Shown here: positions 7,622 through 15,929 of the stretch, piece after piece
Layout of the letters: each line of letters opens with the position of its first letter
How positions within the stretch are numbered: the stretch's first letter is position 1
Origin: Methylophilaceae bacterium UBA7525
GTDB lineage: Bacteria > Pseudomonadota > Gammaproteobacteria > Burkholderiales > Methylophilaceae
Direction: 5' to 3'
Length of the DNA: 21,412 nt
NCBI GenBank assembly: GCA_002479405.1
Contig: DLMX01000001.1
Coordinates: forward strand, 37,437-58,848
Program-made: the position numbers and the translations under genes
Notes under the pieces: model-generated
The model's input: the letters and a program-made list of their open reading frames with translations, nothing else
Databases searched by the model: none
Told to the model about the DNA's origin: nothing

Positions 7622-8239
7622 ATGACCCAATCGCGCACCAATATACTGATCGCCGCTTCCATTGTGTTGCTCGCCATCCTGGCAGCTTCCGGCATCCGGC
7701 CCCACGACCGCCCGACCTGGCTACTGGAAGTGCTACCTGTCATCATCGCCCTGCCCATCCTCTGGTTCAGTTATCGGCGATTCCCGCTCACCACGCTGCT
7801 CTATGCCTGCATCTTTTCTCATGCCCTGGTGCTGATATTGGGCGGCACCTATACCTATGCACGCGTACCGTTTGGTTTTGAACTGGCGCAAATGTTCGAC
7901 CTTGAACGCAACCCTTACGACAAGATCGGTCACTTTTTCCAGGGCTTTGTGCCGGCCCTCGTCGCGCGCGAAATATTGATACGCGGCGATTTTGTACGCG
8001 GACGCAAGATGCTGATATTCATCATATTAAGCATCGTGCTGGCAGTGAGTGCGAGCTATGAACTGATTGAATGGCTGGCCGCGCTGATATTCGGCGATGG
8101 TTCGATAGACTTTCTCGGCACCCAGGGCGACCCTTGGGATGCGCAGTCGGACATGCTGTACGCATTGATTGGCGGAATACTGGCCCTGCTGCTGTTTTCG
8201 CGCATGCAGGACCGGCAAATCCGGCGGCTGCAAGAATAA
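7622..8239 (+). CDS. yjdF: YjdF-like inner-membrane protein (DUF2238)
   Basis: This is a 205-residue polytopic membrane protein of unknown function. It has hydrophobic segments at about residues 7-22, 34-48, 57-73, 98-112, 125-145 and 180-192, which leaves several conserved polar pieces between membrane spans. The stretches NPYDKIGHFFQGFVPALVAREIL, SASYELIEWLAA and GTQGDPWDAQSDMLYALIG carry the charged residues (D, H, E and the DxWD...D pattern) that I associate with the DUF2238/YjdF family. I chose the ATG at 7622; an upstream in-frame ATG at 7571 adds 17 residues that look non-membrane and has no ribosome-binding site. The gene starts a short plus-strand run with a small membrane protein and a D-lactate dehydrogenase. 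No function can be assigned. Confidence 0.85.
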   Translation: MTQSRTNILIAASIVLLAILAASGIRPHDRPTWLLEVLPVIIALPILWFSYRRFPLTTLLYACIFSHALVLILGGTYTYARVPFGFELAQMFDLERNPYDKIGHFFQGFVPALVAREILIRGDFVRGRKMLIFIILSIVLAVSASYELIEWLAALIFGDGSIDFLGTQGDPWDAQSDMLYALIGGILALLLFSRMQDRQIRRLQE

Positions 8240-8261
8240 TGTCATCTGAATACCTTATCCT

Positions 8262-8504
8262 ATGCCCATTAAAAAAACTTCCCGCAGCAAACAGCCCATC
8301 CGCGCCATGCCGGTTTTCTGGCTCTGGCTCGTCTGGTTTGCTTCGGGGCTCATTTATTTGAAGTCTCACGGCCTGTCGCTCGCTATGCTCATTGAAAATG
8401 CATCCCGGCTGGAATCCGGTTTATGGGCAACCTGGCTGGTGATCGATATTGCCTTGCTGGCTTATGCGATCAAGCTGTTTTATTCGAAATTTACCCCGGA
8501 TTGA
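8262..8504 (+). CDS. Small two-span membrane protein, unknown
   Basis: I do not recognise this 80-residue protein. It has a basic N-terminus (MPIKKTSRSKQPIR) and two hydrophobic segments, PVFWLWLVWFASGLIYL (about 17-33) and ATWLVIDIALLAYAIKLFY (about 56-74). The positive-inside rule would place both ends in the cytoplasm. It sits 22 bases after the YjdF-like gene and 40 bases before the D-lactate dehydrogenase gene on the same strand, so it is probably cotranscribed with one or both. There is no clear Shine-Dalgarno sequence. The composition is membrane-like throughout, which favours a real gene over a chance frame. Confidence 0.65.
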   Translation: MPIKKTSRSKQPIRAMPVFWLWLVWFASGLIYLKSHGLSLAMLIENASRLESGLWATWLVIDIALLAYAIKLFYSKFTPD

Positions 8505-8544
8505 TGAAAGTTTTCTTCCGACCTGATCACAAAGGAACACCGCC

Positions 8545-9546
8545 ATGCGCGTTGCCGTATTCAGCAGCAAATCCTACGACCGGCAGTTTCTTGAAGCCGC
8601 TAATGGCGGCAAGCACCAACTTATGTACCTGGAGCCAAGGCTGGACGCCTCGACAGCTATTGCTGCAGATGGAGCGCTCGCAGTTTGTGCATTCGTCAAT
8701 GATCATCTGGATGCCGATGTGCTTGCGCTGTTGGCGAGGCAAGGGGTGAAACTGGTGGCACTGCGCTGCGCCGGTTTCAACAATGTCGACCTGGCCGCGG
8801 CCCGGGATCTCGGCATCGAAATCGCACGTGTGCCGGAATATTCGCCCTACTCGGTGGCGGAACACGCAGTTGCCATGATGCTGACGCTGAACCGCAAGAT
8901 ACACCGCGCCAGCGCCCGCGTGCGCGAAGGCAATTTTGCGCTGGAAGGGCTGCTCGGTTTCGACTTTCACGGCAAGACCGTGGGCGTGGTCGGCACCGGC
9001 AAGATCGGCCTCTGCTTCATCCGCATCATGGCCGGATTCGGCTGCAAGGTACTGGCCTTTGACCCCTACCCCAATCCGGAATGCGTGGCTGCCGGTGCGC
9101 AGTATGTCGAGCTGGCTGAGCTGTTACGGCAGAGCGATATCATCAGCCTGCATTGTCCGCTGACGCCGCAGACCCAACATCTGATCAACGAACAGGCGAT
9201 CGCGGCCATGAAGCGCGGCGTCATGCTGATCAACATCAGCCGCGGGGGTATCATCGATACGCGCGCGGTGATCCGCGGCCTCAAATCCGGCATCATCGGC
9301 AGTCTGGGGCTGGATGTTTATGAGGAAGAGGACAACCTGTTCTTCCGCGATCTTTCCAATTCGGTGATTCACGACGATGTCTTCGCGCGCCTGCTGACTT
9401 TCCCCAATGTCGTCGTCACCGGCCACCAGGCTTTTTTCACGCAGGAGGCGCTGACCGAGATCGCCAGAATCACGATAGAGAACATTTCCAGCTTTGAGCA
9501 AAACGGCAGGGCCGCGCATCCGGTCTCGGTCGAACGGATTGCCTGA
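8545..9546 (+). CDS. ldhA: NAD-dependent fermentative D-lactate dehydrogenase
   Basis: This cytoplasmic enzyme reduces pyruvate to D-lactate with NADH, regenerating NAD+ under fermentative conditions. The 333 residues follow E. coli LdhA closely from end to end. The shared stretches are [11 protein letters not shown] (73-83), the nucleotide-binding motif GTGKIG (150-155) followed by the acidic [12 protein letters not shown] (201-208), and the catalytic triad R233 (SRG), E262 (DVYEEED) and H294 (TGHQAFFT). These correspond to R235, E264 and H296 of E. coli. The conserved VIHDDVF insert supports LdhA over other 2-hydroxyacid dehydrogenases. An AAGGA ribosome-binding site lies 8 bases before the ATG. 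The gene converges with the Anbu cluster; the two stop codons are 20 bases apart. Confidence 0.93.
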   Translation: MRVAVFSSKSYDRQFLEAANGGKHQLMYLEPRLDASTAIAADGALAVCAFVNDHLDADVLALLARQGVKLVALRCAGFNNVDLAAARDLGIEIARVPEYSPYSVAEHAVAMMLTLNRKIHRASARVREGNFALEGLLGFDFHGKTVGVVGTGKIGLCFIRIMAGFGCKVLAFDPYPNPECVAAGAQYVELAELLRQSDIISLHCPLTPQTQHLINEQAIAAMKRGVMLINISRGGIIDTRAVIRGLKSGIIGSLGLDVYEEEDNLFFRDLSNSVIHDDVFARLLTFPNVVVTGHQAFFTQEALTEIARITIENISSFEQNGRAAHPVSVERIA

Positions 9547-9566
9547 TCAGGGCAGCGAAAGACCGA

Positions 9567-10295
9567 TCAGCACCAGTCGGGGTTCGGCAGGTCGTGGAAC
9601 ACCTGCTTGAGGCCATCGGACCAGCCCTGCCGGACCGAGGCATAGTAGGCATCCTGCTCGGTGATGCGCTGTTTGCAATCGGCATGGAAGCTGTCGTTGC
9701 GATAAAGCATCAGGTCGATAGGCGCGGCGACCGAAATATTGCTGCGAATGGTGGAGTCGAATGAGATCAGCACACATTTCACGACGTCCATCAGGTCGCT
9801 GTCATGGCGCACGACGCGGTCAATGATCGGCTTGCCATACTTGGTTTCGCCGATCTGGAAATATGGCGTCTCCCGGCATGGCTCGATAAAGTTGCCGGCC
9901 GCATAGACATTGAACAATCTCGGTTCTTCGCCCTTGATCTGGCCTCCGATCAATATGCTGGCGTTGAACTCGGCGTTGTGATTCTTCAAATGCTCGGCAT
10001 CGCGTTCATAAGCCAGCCGCATTTCGTTGCCCACCAGTTCCGCCGCCTCGAACAGGCTGCTGATCGTGTACAGATTCTTCTCTTCGCCGGACTTTACCGC
10101 TTCGCGCAGGCGATTGACCACTGATTGCGTCACCCCAAGATTGCCGGCTGTCAGCATGACGATGGCGCGCTCGCCGCGTTGCTCGAAAACATGCATCTTG
10201 GGAAATACGGCGACTTGGTCAACCCCGGCATTAGTGCGGGTATCGGAGGCAAAAACCAGTCCCTGATCGAGCAGAAGGGCAACACAATAAGTCAT
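9567..10295 (-). CDS. anbu: Anbu (ancestral beta subunit) proteasome-like peptidase
   Basis: This is a self-compartmentalising Ntn-hydrolase related to proteasome beta subunits and HslV, thought to form open helical or ring assemblies. The chosen ATG at 10293-10295 gives MTYCVALLLDQGLVFASDTRTNAG. After Met removal Thr becomes residue 1, with Asp17 (SDTRTN) and Lys32 (FPKMHVF) in the positions expected for the Thr-Asp-Lys set. A longer frame to 10451 would bury this N-terminal Thr and overlap the upstream gene, so it was rejected. The 242-residue length is typical, and GNFIEPCRETPYFQIGETKYGKPIIDR matches the Anbu core. It is the last gene of a four-gene cluster after the transglutaminase-like gene (109-base gap). 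The natural substrate of Anbu is not established. No Shine-Dalgarno is obvious. Confidence 0.92.
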   Translation of the reverse strand: MTYCVALLLDQGLVFASDTRTNAGVDQVAVFPKMHVFEQRGERAIVMLTAGNLGVTQSVVNRLREAVKSGEEKNLYTISSLFEAAELVGNEMRLAYERDAEHLKNHNAEFNASILIGGQIKGEEPRLFNVYAAGNFIEPCRETPYFQIGETKYGKPIIDRVVRHDSDLMDVVKCVLISFDSTIRSNISVAAPIDLMLYRNDSFHADCKQRITEQDAYYASVRQGWSDGLKQVFHDLPNPDWC

Positions 10296-10404
10296 ATGCG
10301 TTAAGTTCGTTGTGAAATTGAAAGCGGCTTCATGATACCAGCGGCAAGCCTGTATGCGCAGCCTGAAACCAATGCGATAAACGCAGATCCATAATGACCG
10401 GCGA

Positions 10405-11217
10405 TCACTGCTGCTGTGCCTGCTGCTGTCCGGCCTGATTGACCAGCACACTGACCCCCATGCTTTCCGTCCCGCCTCCCGCGCGTACTCCGCTCACCGG
10501 GCAGGCATCCCGGTAATCCAGCCCGGTAGCCAGCCGCACGTGGACACCGTTGGTGCGGCAGCCATTCGACACATCGAAACTGCGCCAGCCGCCATCACGC
10601 CTGTGCACATCCGCCCAGGCATGACTTTCCATCAAGCTGCCATCCTGCGTGAACAGATACCCGCTGACATAGCGGGCAGGCAAACCAAGATAGCGGCAGC
10701 AGGCGATGAAAATATGCGCATGATCCTGGCAGACGCCGGCCCCCAGCCTGAAAGCCGTAGCGGCGTCGGTATTGACTGCAGTATTGCCGCGCGCATAGGG
10801 CACACGTTTGACGATAGCGTGCATCAGGTCGTCCAGCCATGTATCGGCAGCATCTTCCGCATACCGTGCAAATTTATCGGCGAACTTCTGCAGTTTCGCA
10901 TCCATGCCGGTCAGTTCCGTTCTTCTCAGGTAGACCTCGAGCGGCAAGCGCTGCTGCCCTGCTTCGCAAGGCAACCCGGTTTCCACTTCGCCGCCAGCGA
11001 CAATGCAGATTTCATCATGCGGGTTGTCCAGCACTAGCGTATGGGTCGCATTGCCATGCGCATCCTGAAAGCGATGCAAATGGCCATTGACCCGGATTTC
11101 CCAATGCCGCACGCGCTGGCCGAAACCATCGGCCGGCGTCAGGCGCAGCTGCTGGATGGTGTAGTTGACCAGGTCGGAATAACGGTAGTGGGTGCGGTGT
11201 TCGATATTCAGTTGCAT
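10405..11217 (-). CDS. Transglutaminase-like cysteine peptidase of the Anbu cluster
   Basis: This is a papain-fold protein of 270 residues with the full catalytic set: Cys163 in GVCQDHAHIF, His199 in ESHAWADV and Asp215 in RSFDVSN. The N-terminal part (residues 1-95) is the beta-rich transglutaminase N domain that begins with LNIEHRTHYRYSDLV and includes QQLRLTP. Proteins of this kind act as peptidases or amide-bond hydrolases more often than as cross-linkers. It starts 3 bases after the alpha-E gene ends on the same strand, so the two are coupled. In comparative genomics this family travels with the permuted ATP-grasp and alpha-E genes. The enzyme may remove what the ATP-grasp adds, or process the same peptide, which is inference. 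The C-terminus is a low-complexity QQQAQQQ tail. Confidence 0.92.
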   Translation of the reverse strand: MQLNIEHRTHYRYSDLVNYTIQQLRLTPADGFGQRVRHWEIRVNGHLHRFQDAHGNATHTLVLDNPHDEICIVAGGEVETGLPCEAGQQRLPLEVYLRRTELTGMDAKLQKFADKFARYAEDAADTWLDDLMHAIVKRVPYARGNTAVNTDAATAFRLGAGVCQDHAHIFIACCRYLGLPARYVSGYLFTQDGSLMESHAWADVHRRDGGWRSFDVSNGCRTNGVHVRLATGLDYRDACPVSGVRAGGGTESMGVSVLVNQAGQQQAQQQ

Positions 11218-11220
11218 AAG

Positions 11221-12168
11221 TCAGATGACAGGAGCATTAAGGAAACTGCGTTGTATCTCCATGCCCAGATTATTGTTGCTGGTGACAAAGTCTTCGAGGA
11301 ACTCATGCAATCCATCCTGGAAAATCTCCTCCATGCGGCCGAAGTGCAGGCGCGCATGCATCTCGCCGGCAATGCGCCTGGATTCACTGCTGCGGCGCCC
11401 GGAAAGTTGTTCCAGAATCGGCGTGATCTCGTCAAAACAGGCATGCAGCGAGCGCGGCATGTCATCACGCAGCACCAGCAATTCGGCCACGCGCCAAGGT
11501 TCGATGGTATCGCTGAATATCTTCTGATAGGCCTGGAATGCCGAAACCGAACGCAGCACGGCGCTCCATTCGTAATAATCGACAGCGCCGCCGATTTCCT
11601 CTTCGCCCGGCAGCAGCAGATGGTATTTCACATCCAGCAGGCGTGCGGTGTTGTCCGCCCGTTCGATAAAGGTACCCAGCCGCACGAAGCGGAAGGCATC
11701 GTCGCGCAGCATGGTGCCGAAACTGACGCCGCGGAACAGGTGCGAACGCGACTTTACCCAGTCGCAGAATTCACTCAGGCCGGACTCGCTGATATCGGCA
11801 GCCTGAAACTGACCGAACTCCAGCCACAGCGTATTGATGTTCTCCCAGGTTTCCGCCGAAAGCGCGACCCGCACCGCGCGTGCGTTTTCCCGCGCACTGC
11901 GCAAGGCGCTGAAGATACTGGAAGGATTGTTCTGGTCCATGGCCAGATAATGAATCACGTTGGCGGCGGTATATTCGTCATGGCTGGCTTCAAAATCGTC
12001 AACATTGCCGGCAATCTGCAAGGCCGGTTCCCACAGCGCGGCTTCACTTTGGGCGGCATTCGGCACCAGCGACATGTTGTAGGTGACATCCAGCACACGC
12101 GCCATATTCTCGGCGCGCTCGATATAGCGCGCCATCCAGTAGAGATGATCGGCTGTACGGCTAAGCAT
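11221..12168 (-). CDS. Alpha-E domain protein (DUF403) of the Anbu cluster
   Basis: This 315-residue, mostly helical protein opens with MLSRTADHLYWMARYIERAENMARVLDVTY, the standard start of the alpha-E family. It is rich in Glu-containing helices such as VRLGTFIERADNTARLLDVKYH. No enzyme activity is established; it is regarded as a partner of the permuted ATP-grasp protein. Here it overlaps the ATP-grasp gene by 8 bases (12161-12168) and is followed after 3 bases by the transglutaminase-like gene, a tight operon that supports a shared complex. Some proteobacteria fuse this domain to the ATP-grasp; here it is separate. The ATG at 12166-12168 fits the family start exactly. Confidence 0.93.
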   Translation of the reverse strand: MLSRTADHLYWMARYIERAENMARVLDVTYNMSLVPNAAQSEAALWEPALQIAGNVDDFEASHDEYTAANVIHYLAMDQNNPSSIFSALRSARENARAVRVALSAETWENINTLWLEFGQFQAADISESGLSEFCDWVKSRSHLFRGVSFGTMLRDDAFRFVRLGTFIERADNTARLLDVKYHLLLPGEEEIGGAVDYYEWSAVLRSVSAFQAYQKIFSDTIEPWRVAELLVLRDDMPRSLHACFDEITPILEQLSGRRSSESRRIAGEMHARLHFGRMEEIFQDGLHEFLEDFVTSNNNLGMEIQRSFLNAPVI

Positions 12169-13585
12169 TTTCCAGTACCCAGGTATCCTTGGTGCCGCCG
12201 CCCTGCGAGGAATTGACCACCAGCGAACCTTCTTTCAGCGCCACACGACAGAGCGCGCCCGGCACCAGCGTCACCGTCTTGCCGGAAAGCACGAAAGGCC
12301 GCAGATCGACATGGCGCGGCGCGATACCCTGCTCCACCAGCGTGGGGCAGGTGGATAATGCCAGTGTCGGCTGCGCAATATAGTTGTCCGGCGCGGAAAG
12401 GATGCGCAGACGGAACTCCTCGATTTCCTTTTTTGTAGCAGCCGGGCCAACCAGCATGCCGTAGCCGCCCGAGCCCTGCACTTCCTTCACCACCAGTTCA
12501 GCCAAGTGTTCCAGCACATACTTCAGGTCATCCGGTTTGCTCAGTTCATAGGTCGGCACATTGGAGAGTATCGGCTCCTCGCCCAGATAGAAACGGATCA
12601 TGTCCGGCACATGAATGTAGGTGGCCTTGTCGTCCGCCACACCAGTACCGACCGCGTTGGCCAACGTGACCCCGCCATTGCGATAAACCGAAAGCAGCCC
12701 CGGCACACCAAGCATGGAGTCCGGCTTGAACACCAGAGGATCGAGATAATCATCATCGAGACGGCGGTAGATGACATCCACCCGCTTCGGGCCTTCAGTC
12801 GTCCGCATGTACACCGCATTGTTGCGCACGAAGAGATCCTGCCCTTCGACCAGCTCCACACCCATCTGCTGGGCGAGGAAGGCATGCTCGAAATAGGCGC
12901 TGTTGTAGGCGCCGGGCGTCAACAGTACGACGACCGGATCCTGTACGCCGTGCGGCGCCACTACGCGCAGATTGTTCATCAGCACCTGCGGATAATGCTC
13001 CATGGGCGCCACCGAATAGCGGCGGAACAGCTCAGGAAACAGGCGCATCATCATCTTGCGATTTTCCAGCATGTAGGAAACGCCGGAAGGCGTGCGCAGA
13101 TTGTCTTCCAGCACATAAAACTGCGATTCGCCGGTACGCACCAGGTCGACACCGGCGATATGCGCGTAGACACCGCCCGGCACGTCGACACCATACATTT
13201 CAGGACGATACTGCGCATTGGCAAGAATGCCGGCGGGCACAATACCTGCCTTGATGATCTCCTGCTTGTGATAGATGTCATCCAGGAACAAGTTCAGTGC
13301 CTTGACCCGCTGTATGGCCCCGCTGGATAACATTTGCCACTCGGCAGAACCGAGTAAACGCGGAATCACGTCGAATGGAATCAGGCGTTCATTGCCGGAA
13401 GTTTCGCCATAGACGTTGAAAGTGATGCCAACCCGGCGGAACAGCACCTCGGCTTCCTGCCGCTTCCGCTCCAGTTGCTGCAGCGGAAAACTCTTCAACC
13501 ATGCGGCGTAGACGCGATAGATTTCACGCACCGCATCATCCTGCGGTTGCATTTCATCGAAAGGAATTCTGCTGGCCATGTCCAT
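12161..13585 (-). CDS. Circularly permuted ATP-grasp type 2 protein (COG2308)
   Basis: This 474-residue ATP-grasp ligase has the domain order permuted. Landmarks are LIPFDVIPRLL (68-78), YVLEDNLRTPSGVSYMLENR (157-176), VIYRRLDDDYLDPL (about 280-293), KEVQGSGGYGML in the nucleotide-binding part (about 360-371) and the closing VNSSQGGGTKDTWVLE (about 457-472). The family has been proposed on genomic grounds to make peptide-like amide bonds; no product is known here. It is the first gene of the Anbu cluster and overlaps the alpha-E gene by 8 bases. The ATG at 13583-13585 was taken; a second ATG two codons on is equally possible. There is no strong Shine-Dalgarno. The promoter should lie in 13586-13731, where the minus strand has AT-rich TTTAAAATCAATTAGATAG but no clear hexamer pair. 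Confidence 0.93.
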   Translation of the reverse strand: MDMASRIPFDEMQPQDDAVREIYRVYAAWLKSFPLQQLERKRQEAEVLFRRVGITFNVYGETSGNERLIPFDVIPRLLGSAEWQMLSSGAIQRVKALNLFLDDIYHKQEIIKAGIVPAGILANAQYRPEMYGVDVPGGVYAHIAGVDLVRTGESQFYVLEDNLRTPSGVSYMLENRKMMMRLFPELFRRYSVAPMEHYPQVLMNNLRVVAPHGVQDPVVVLLTPGAYNSAYFEHAFLAQQMGVELVEGQDLFVRNNAVYMRTTEGPKRVDVIYRRLDDDYLDPLVFKPDSMLGVPGLLSVYRNGGVTLANAVGTGVADDKATYIHVPDMIRFYLGEEPILSNVPTYELSKPDDLKYVLEHLAELVVKEVQGSGGYGMLVGPAATKKEIEEFRLRILSAPDNYIAQPTLALSTCPTLVEQGIAPRHVDLRPFVLSGKTVTLVPGALCRVALKEGSLVVNSSQGGGTKDTWVLENA

Positions 13586-13684
13586 GTAATGGATAACGCA
13601 AACAGCATGCCAGCACAGACTGCAAACTATCTAATTGATTTTAAACAGAATGCGATATAAAGAAAGAGACGCCGCACTGAAATC

Positions 13685-13710
13685 GGGCACCGGCAAAAAC
13701 GCCGACGCCC
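13685..13710 (-). terminator. GC-rich hairpin after the ABC1 kinase gene, weak terminator candidate
   Basis: On the minus strand GGGCGTCGGC and GCCGGTGCCC pair over 10 positions with two G-T wobbles around a GTTTTT loop. It begins about 20 bases after the kinase stop codon. It is not followed by a T-run (GATTTC), so termination would be inefficient or Rho-assisted. Confidence 0.4.
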
Positions 13711-13731
13711 TGAATTGGGGCTGATTAACGA

Positions 13732-15240
13732 TCAATCGCGTCCCGCGCGCCAGACCGAGATCATGAGCAAGATGCCGATAACGAAGGCAAGAAAGAACCC
13801 GGCAAAACCAAAGGCAGGCAAACCGAAAATGGTCGGGCCGCCTTCCACCGTCATGACGATGGAAGAACCGACAATCAGCGCCGCAGTGATCATCGCCATA
13901 GTCAGGCGATTGGTACTGTGATCGAGCTGATGGCCGAAGTGGTCGAGCCGCTGCAGATCGAGATTCAGCTTGAGGCGGCCGCGCGCAGCCTCACGCAACA
14001 CCTGCGATACATCACCGGGCAGGCCGGTGACAGCATTGATCAAATGCCCAAGGCCGCGCTTGCCGCGCTTCAGCAGATTGGCAGGCATATAGCGATCGAC
14101 GATGACCTTCTTCACGAATGGAGTCAGATGATTCACGATCTGGAAATCCGGATCCAGCTGGCGGCCCAGACCCTCCAGTGTAATCAAGGCCTTGAACAGC
14201 ATCGTGAGATCCGGCGGCACGGTCAGCTGATTCTCGCGCATGATGCTGGTGAGGTCATTGAGCAATGAACTGAACCGAACATGCTTGAGCGGTGCATTGT
14301 CATAACTGCTGATGAATTCCTCGATATCCGAACCGAGCTTGGTCTCGTCAATCGAAGAATTTTCCGCCCAGATCATCAGGATGTCGCGCAAGGTGTCGAT
14401 ATCACGCGAAACCAGGGCGGCCAGCAAATCGGCGATCTCGTCGCGACGATCCATGCTGATACGCCCCACCATGCCGCAATCGATAATCGCCAGCCGGTTA
14501 TCCGGCAGATAGAAAACATTGCCGGGATGCGGGTCGGCATGAAAGAAGCCATCGATAAGTACCATCTTCAACACGGCGTTGGCGCCACGCTCGCCCAGCA
14601 GTTTCAGATCCAGCCCGCGGTAGGTGGCGGAAGCAAGGTCGTTGCCGGGGATGCCGTCGATATAGCTCATGACCAGCAGGCTTTCGCTGGTGTAATCCCA
14701 GTAGATCTTGGCGAACTCGACATATTCATCATCGGCGAAATTGCGGGAAAAACGCTCGGTATTGCGGCCTTCAAGCGCAAAGTCCAGCTCACGCTCGAGC
14801 GATTTGGAGAATTGAGCGATAATCTCGCCCGGACGAAAACGCTTAATCGCCTCGAACTCCGACTCAACCAGACGTCCAAGATGCGACAGCAACCGCAGAT
14901 CGGCCTCGATACGTTCGCGCACATTGGGCCGGCGGATCTTCAACACCACTGGCGTGCCGTCCTGCAGCTTGGCCAGATGCACCTGGGCAATGGAGGCGCC
15001 GGCAACCGGTTCCTTCTGCAAGTCCTTGAAAACATCAAAGGGCGACTTCCCTAATGCCTGTTCCAGCTCCGGCAGCAGCTGCTCGAACGGCACCGCCGGC
15101 ACTTTGTCTTGCAGTTTGGCAAACTCCGCTATCCAGTTCGGCGGAAAGATATCGGGCCGGGTGGCCAGCACCTGCCCCAGTTTGACAAAAGTCGGCCCGA
15201 GTTCCTGTATCGCCAGACGTGCACGGACTTCCATCGGCAA
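13732..15240 (-). CDS. ABC1/UbiB-family atypical kinase (AarF type), main body after an in-frame amber codon
   Basis: This family holds atypical kinases/ATPases of the inner membrane linked to ubiquinone and lipid metabolism. The 502-residue reading frame from TTG at 15238-15240 holds the whole conserved core: KLGQ (K20-Q23), EPVAGASIAQVH (78-89, the A-rich loop), VVLKI with K101, ERELDF (149-154), the catalytic loop HADPHPGN (234-241) and IDCGMVG (253-259). Two C-terminal membrane segments follow (MAMITAALIVGSSIVMTV and FAGFFLAFVIGILLMISVW). The FVKLGQVLATRPDIFPPNWIAEFAKLQDKVP run is of the AarF type rather than classical UbiB. The normal family N-terminus lies directly upstream in the same frame (15241-15411), cut off by TAG at 15241-15243. 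An AGGA lies 10 bases before the TTG, so reinitiation is possible. ATG at 15232-15234 is another start. Confidence 0.85.
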   Translation of the reverse strand: MPMEVRARLAIQELGPTFVKLGQVLATRPDIFPPNWIAEFAKLQDKVPAVPFEQLLPELEQALGKSPFDVFKDLQKEPVAGASIAQVHLAKLQDGTPVVLKIRRPNVRERIEADLRLLSHLGRLVESEFEAIKRFRPGEIIAQFSKSLERELDFALEGRNTERFSRNFADDEYVEFAKIYWDYTSESLLVMSYIDGIPGNDLASATYRGLDLKLLGERGANAVLKMVLIDGFFHADPHPGNVFYLPDNRLAIIDCGMVGRISMDRRDEIADLLAALVSRDIDTLRDILMIWAENSSIDETKLGSDIEEFISSYDNAPLKHVRFSSLLNDLTSIMRENQLTVPPDLTMLFKALITLEGLGRQLDPDFQIVNHLTPFVKKVIVDRYMPANLLKRGKRGLGHLINAVTGLPGDVSQVLREAARGRLKLNLDLQRLDHFGHQLDHSTNRLTMAMITAALIVGSSIVMTVEGGPTIFGLPAFGFAGFFLAFVIGILLMISVWRAGRD

Positions 15241-15411
15241 CTACAATATTTCCTGGGAAACATCCGAATTGAGCCAGTTGCCTGCTCGGCCGATCAGGCT
15301 TCTCTTGCCCAGCTTTCTGGCGATATCGCCCCAGCCGTAACGCATCAAGGTGCCGGCTATGGTACGGATTCGCCGGAAATCGCGCATCACAGAAAAAGTT
15401 TGACGGATCAT
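15241..15411 (-). pseudogene. N-terminal segment of the ABC1 kinase gene, ended by an in-frame TAG
   Basis: This 56-codon frame starts at ATG 15409-15411 and encodes MIRQTFSVMRDFRRIRTIAG followed by a helical segment ending SDVSQEIL, then TAG. AarF-type proteins normally begin this way (RETFxVxRDxxRLxxIAxxLxRxGxGD) and run straight on into LxPxxRxRLALEELGPTFVKLGQ. Here the codon after the TAG is TTG CCG ATG GAA GTC, in the same frame and without any lost sequence. One substitution in a sense codon (for example CAG or TTG) explains the break. The full protein would have about 559 residues, the usual family length. It could be a genuine nonsense mutation, a sequencing error, or a site of readthrough or restart. 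Confidence 0.8.
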
Positions 15412-15458
15412 GTTGTTTTTAGCATTCGTTCCAAGTTGACGAAACCGGATTTGAGGAA

Positions 15459-15803
15459 TCAGGACGATTTGGCACGGATGGCCACGGCTTTCCGCTCCAA
15501 TCGCTCGGCCAACCTGAACAGCTTTCTGCTGGCTGCCAAGCCCACCTGCGCGCCTATTTCCCGCATTGAACTTCGCACGACACTTTTCGAATTCGTCGCC
15601 GACTGAAAAATGCGCTCGCGCAAACCCCGGGTAATCAACTTGAACCGTTGCCGTGAGGCCATGCAAGACTGATCTGCATATTCCGCATAGGTTTCCGCTT
15701 CAAGGCGACTCTCCGGCCGGGATGCAGGTGCTCTCCGGCAGTTATCCAGATTACCCGCACTTGTCTGCAGTTGATACACGCCCGCAGGCTTACGATCTGT
15801 CAT
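15459..15803 (-). CDS. Hypothetical basic 114-residue protein upstream of the ABC1 kinase gene
   Basis: I do not recognise this frame. It encodes a basic protein without signal peptide or membrane span. The second half (SRQRFKLITRGLRERIF through LFRLAERLERKAVAIRAKSS) looks helical and rich in Arg/Lys, while the first half is of mixed composition. It ends 47 bases before the ABC1 kinase ATG on the same strand, compatible with one operon. AAGG and GAGG lie 11 and 2 bases before the ATG at 15801-15803, neither at ideal spacing. The codon choice resembles the neighbours. It occupies most of the 15412-15965 stretch, which otherwise holds only the promoter of the NlpC/P60 gene. The overlapping frames on the other strand have no better support. 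It may still be a chance frame. Confidence 0.4.
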   Translation of the reverse strand: MTDRKPAGVYQLQTSAGNLDNCRRAPASRPESRLEAETYAEYADQSCMASRQRFKLITRGLRERIFQSATNSKSVVRSSMREIGAQVGLAASRKLFRLAERLERKAVAIRAKSS

Positions 15804-15929
15804 GGCCTCATCCCTTCGATCAACTCACTCAGGCTGCATTCGCGCTCTACTCCAGATAGAGATTCTACACTATCAATTTTCACTGGCATTTGAAACCCTG
15901 CCGTCCACATATTGCGCAAGACCCGGCAC

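Noticed and set aside
9543..9570. Inverted repeat CTGATC/GATCAG spanning the converging stop codons of ldhA and the Anbu gene
   Set aside because: Only 6 bp pair outright and there is no T-run; it could be a weak bidirectional pause site but is not strong enough to call.
10296..10451. N-terminal extension of the Anbu gene to 10451
   Set aside because: It would hide the N-terminal Thr nucleophile, overlaps the transglutaminase-like gene and encodes a Ser/Arg-rich stretch unlike any Anbu.
11041..12216. Plus-strand frame opposite the alpha-E and transglutaminase-like genes (391 codons)
   Set aside because: It lies antisense to two well-supported conserved genes and has no recognisable protein features. 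Similar antisense frames at 3671-4507, 12506-13330 and 14281-15054 were dropped for the same reason.
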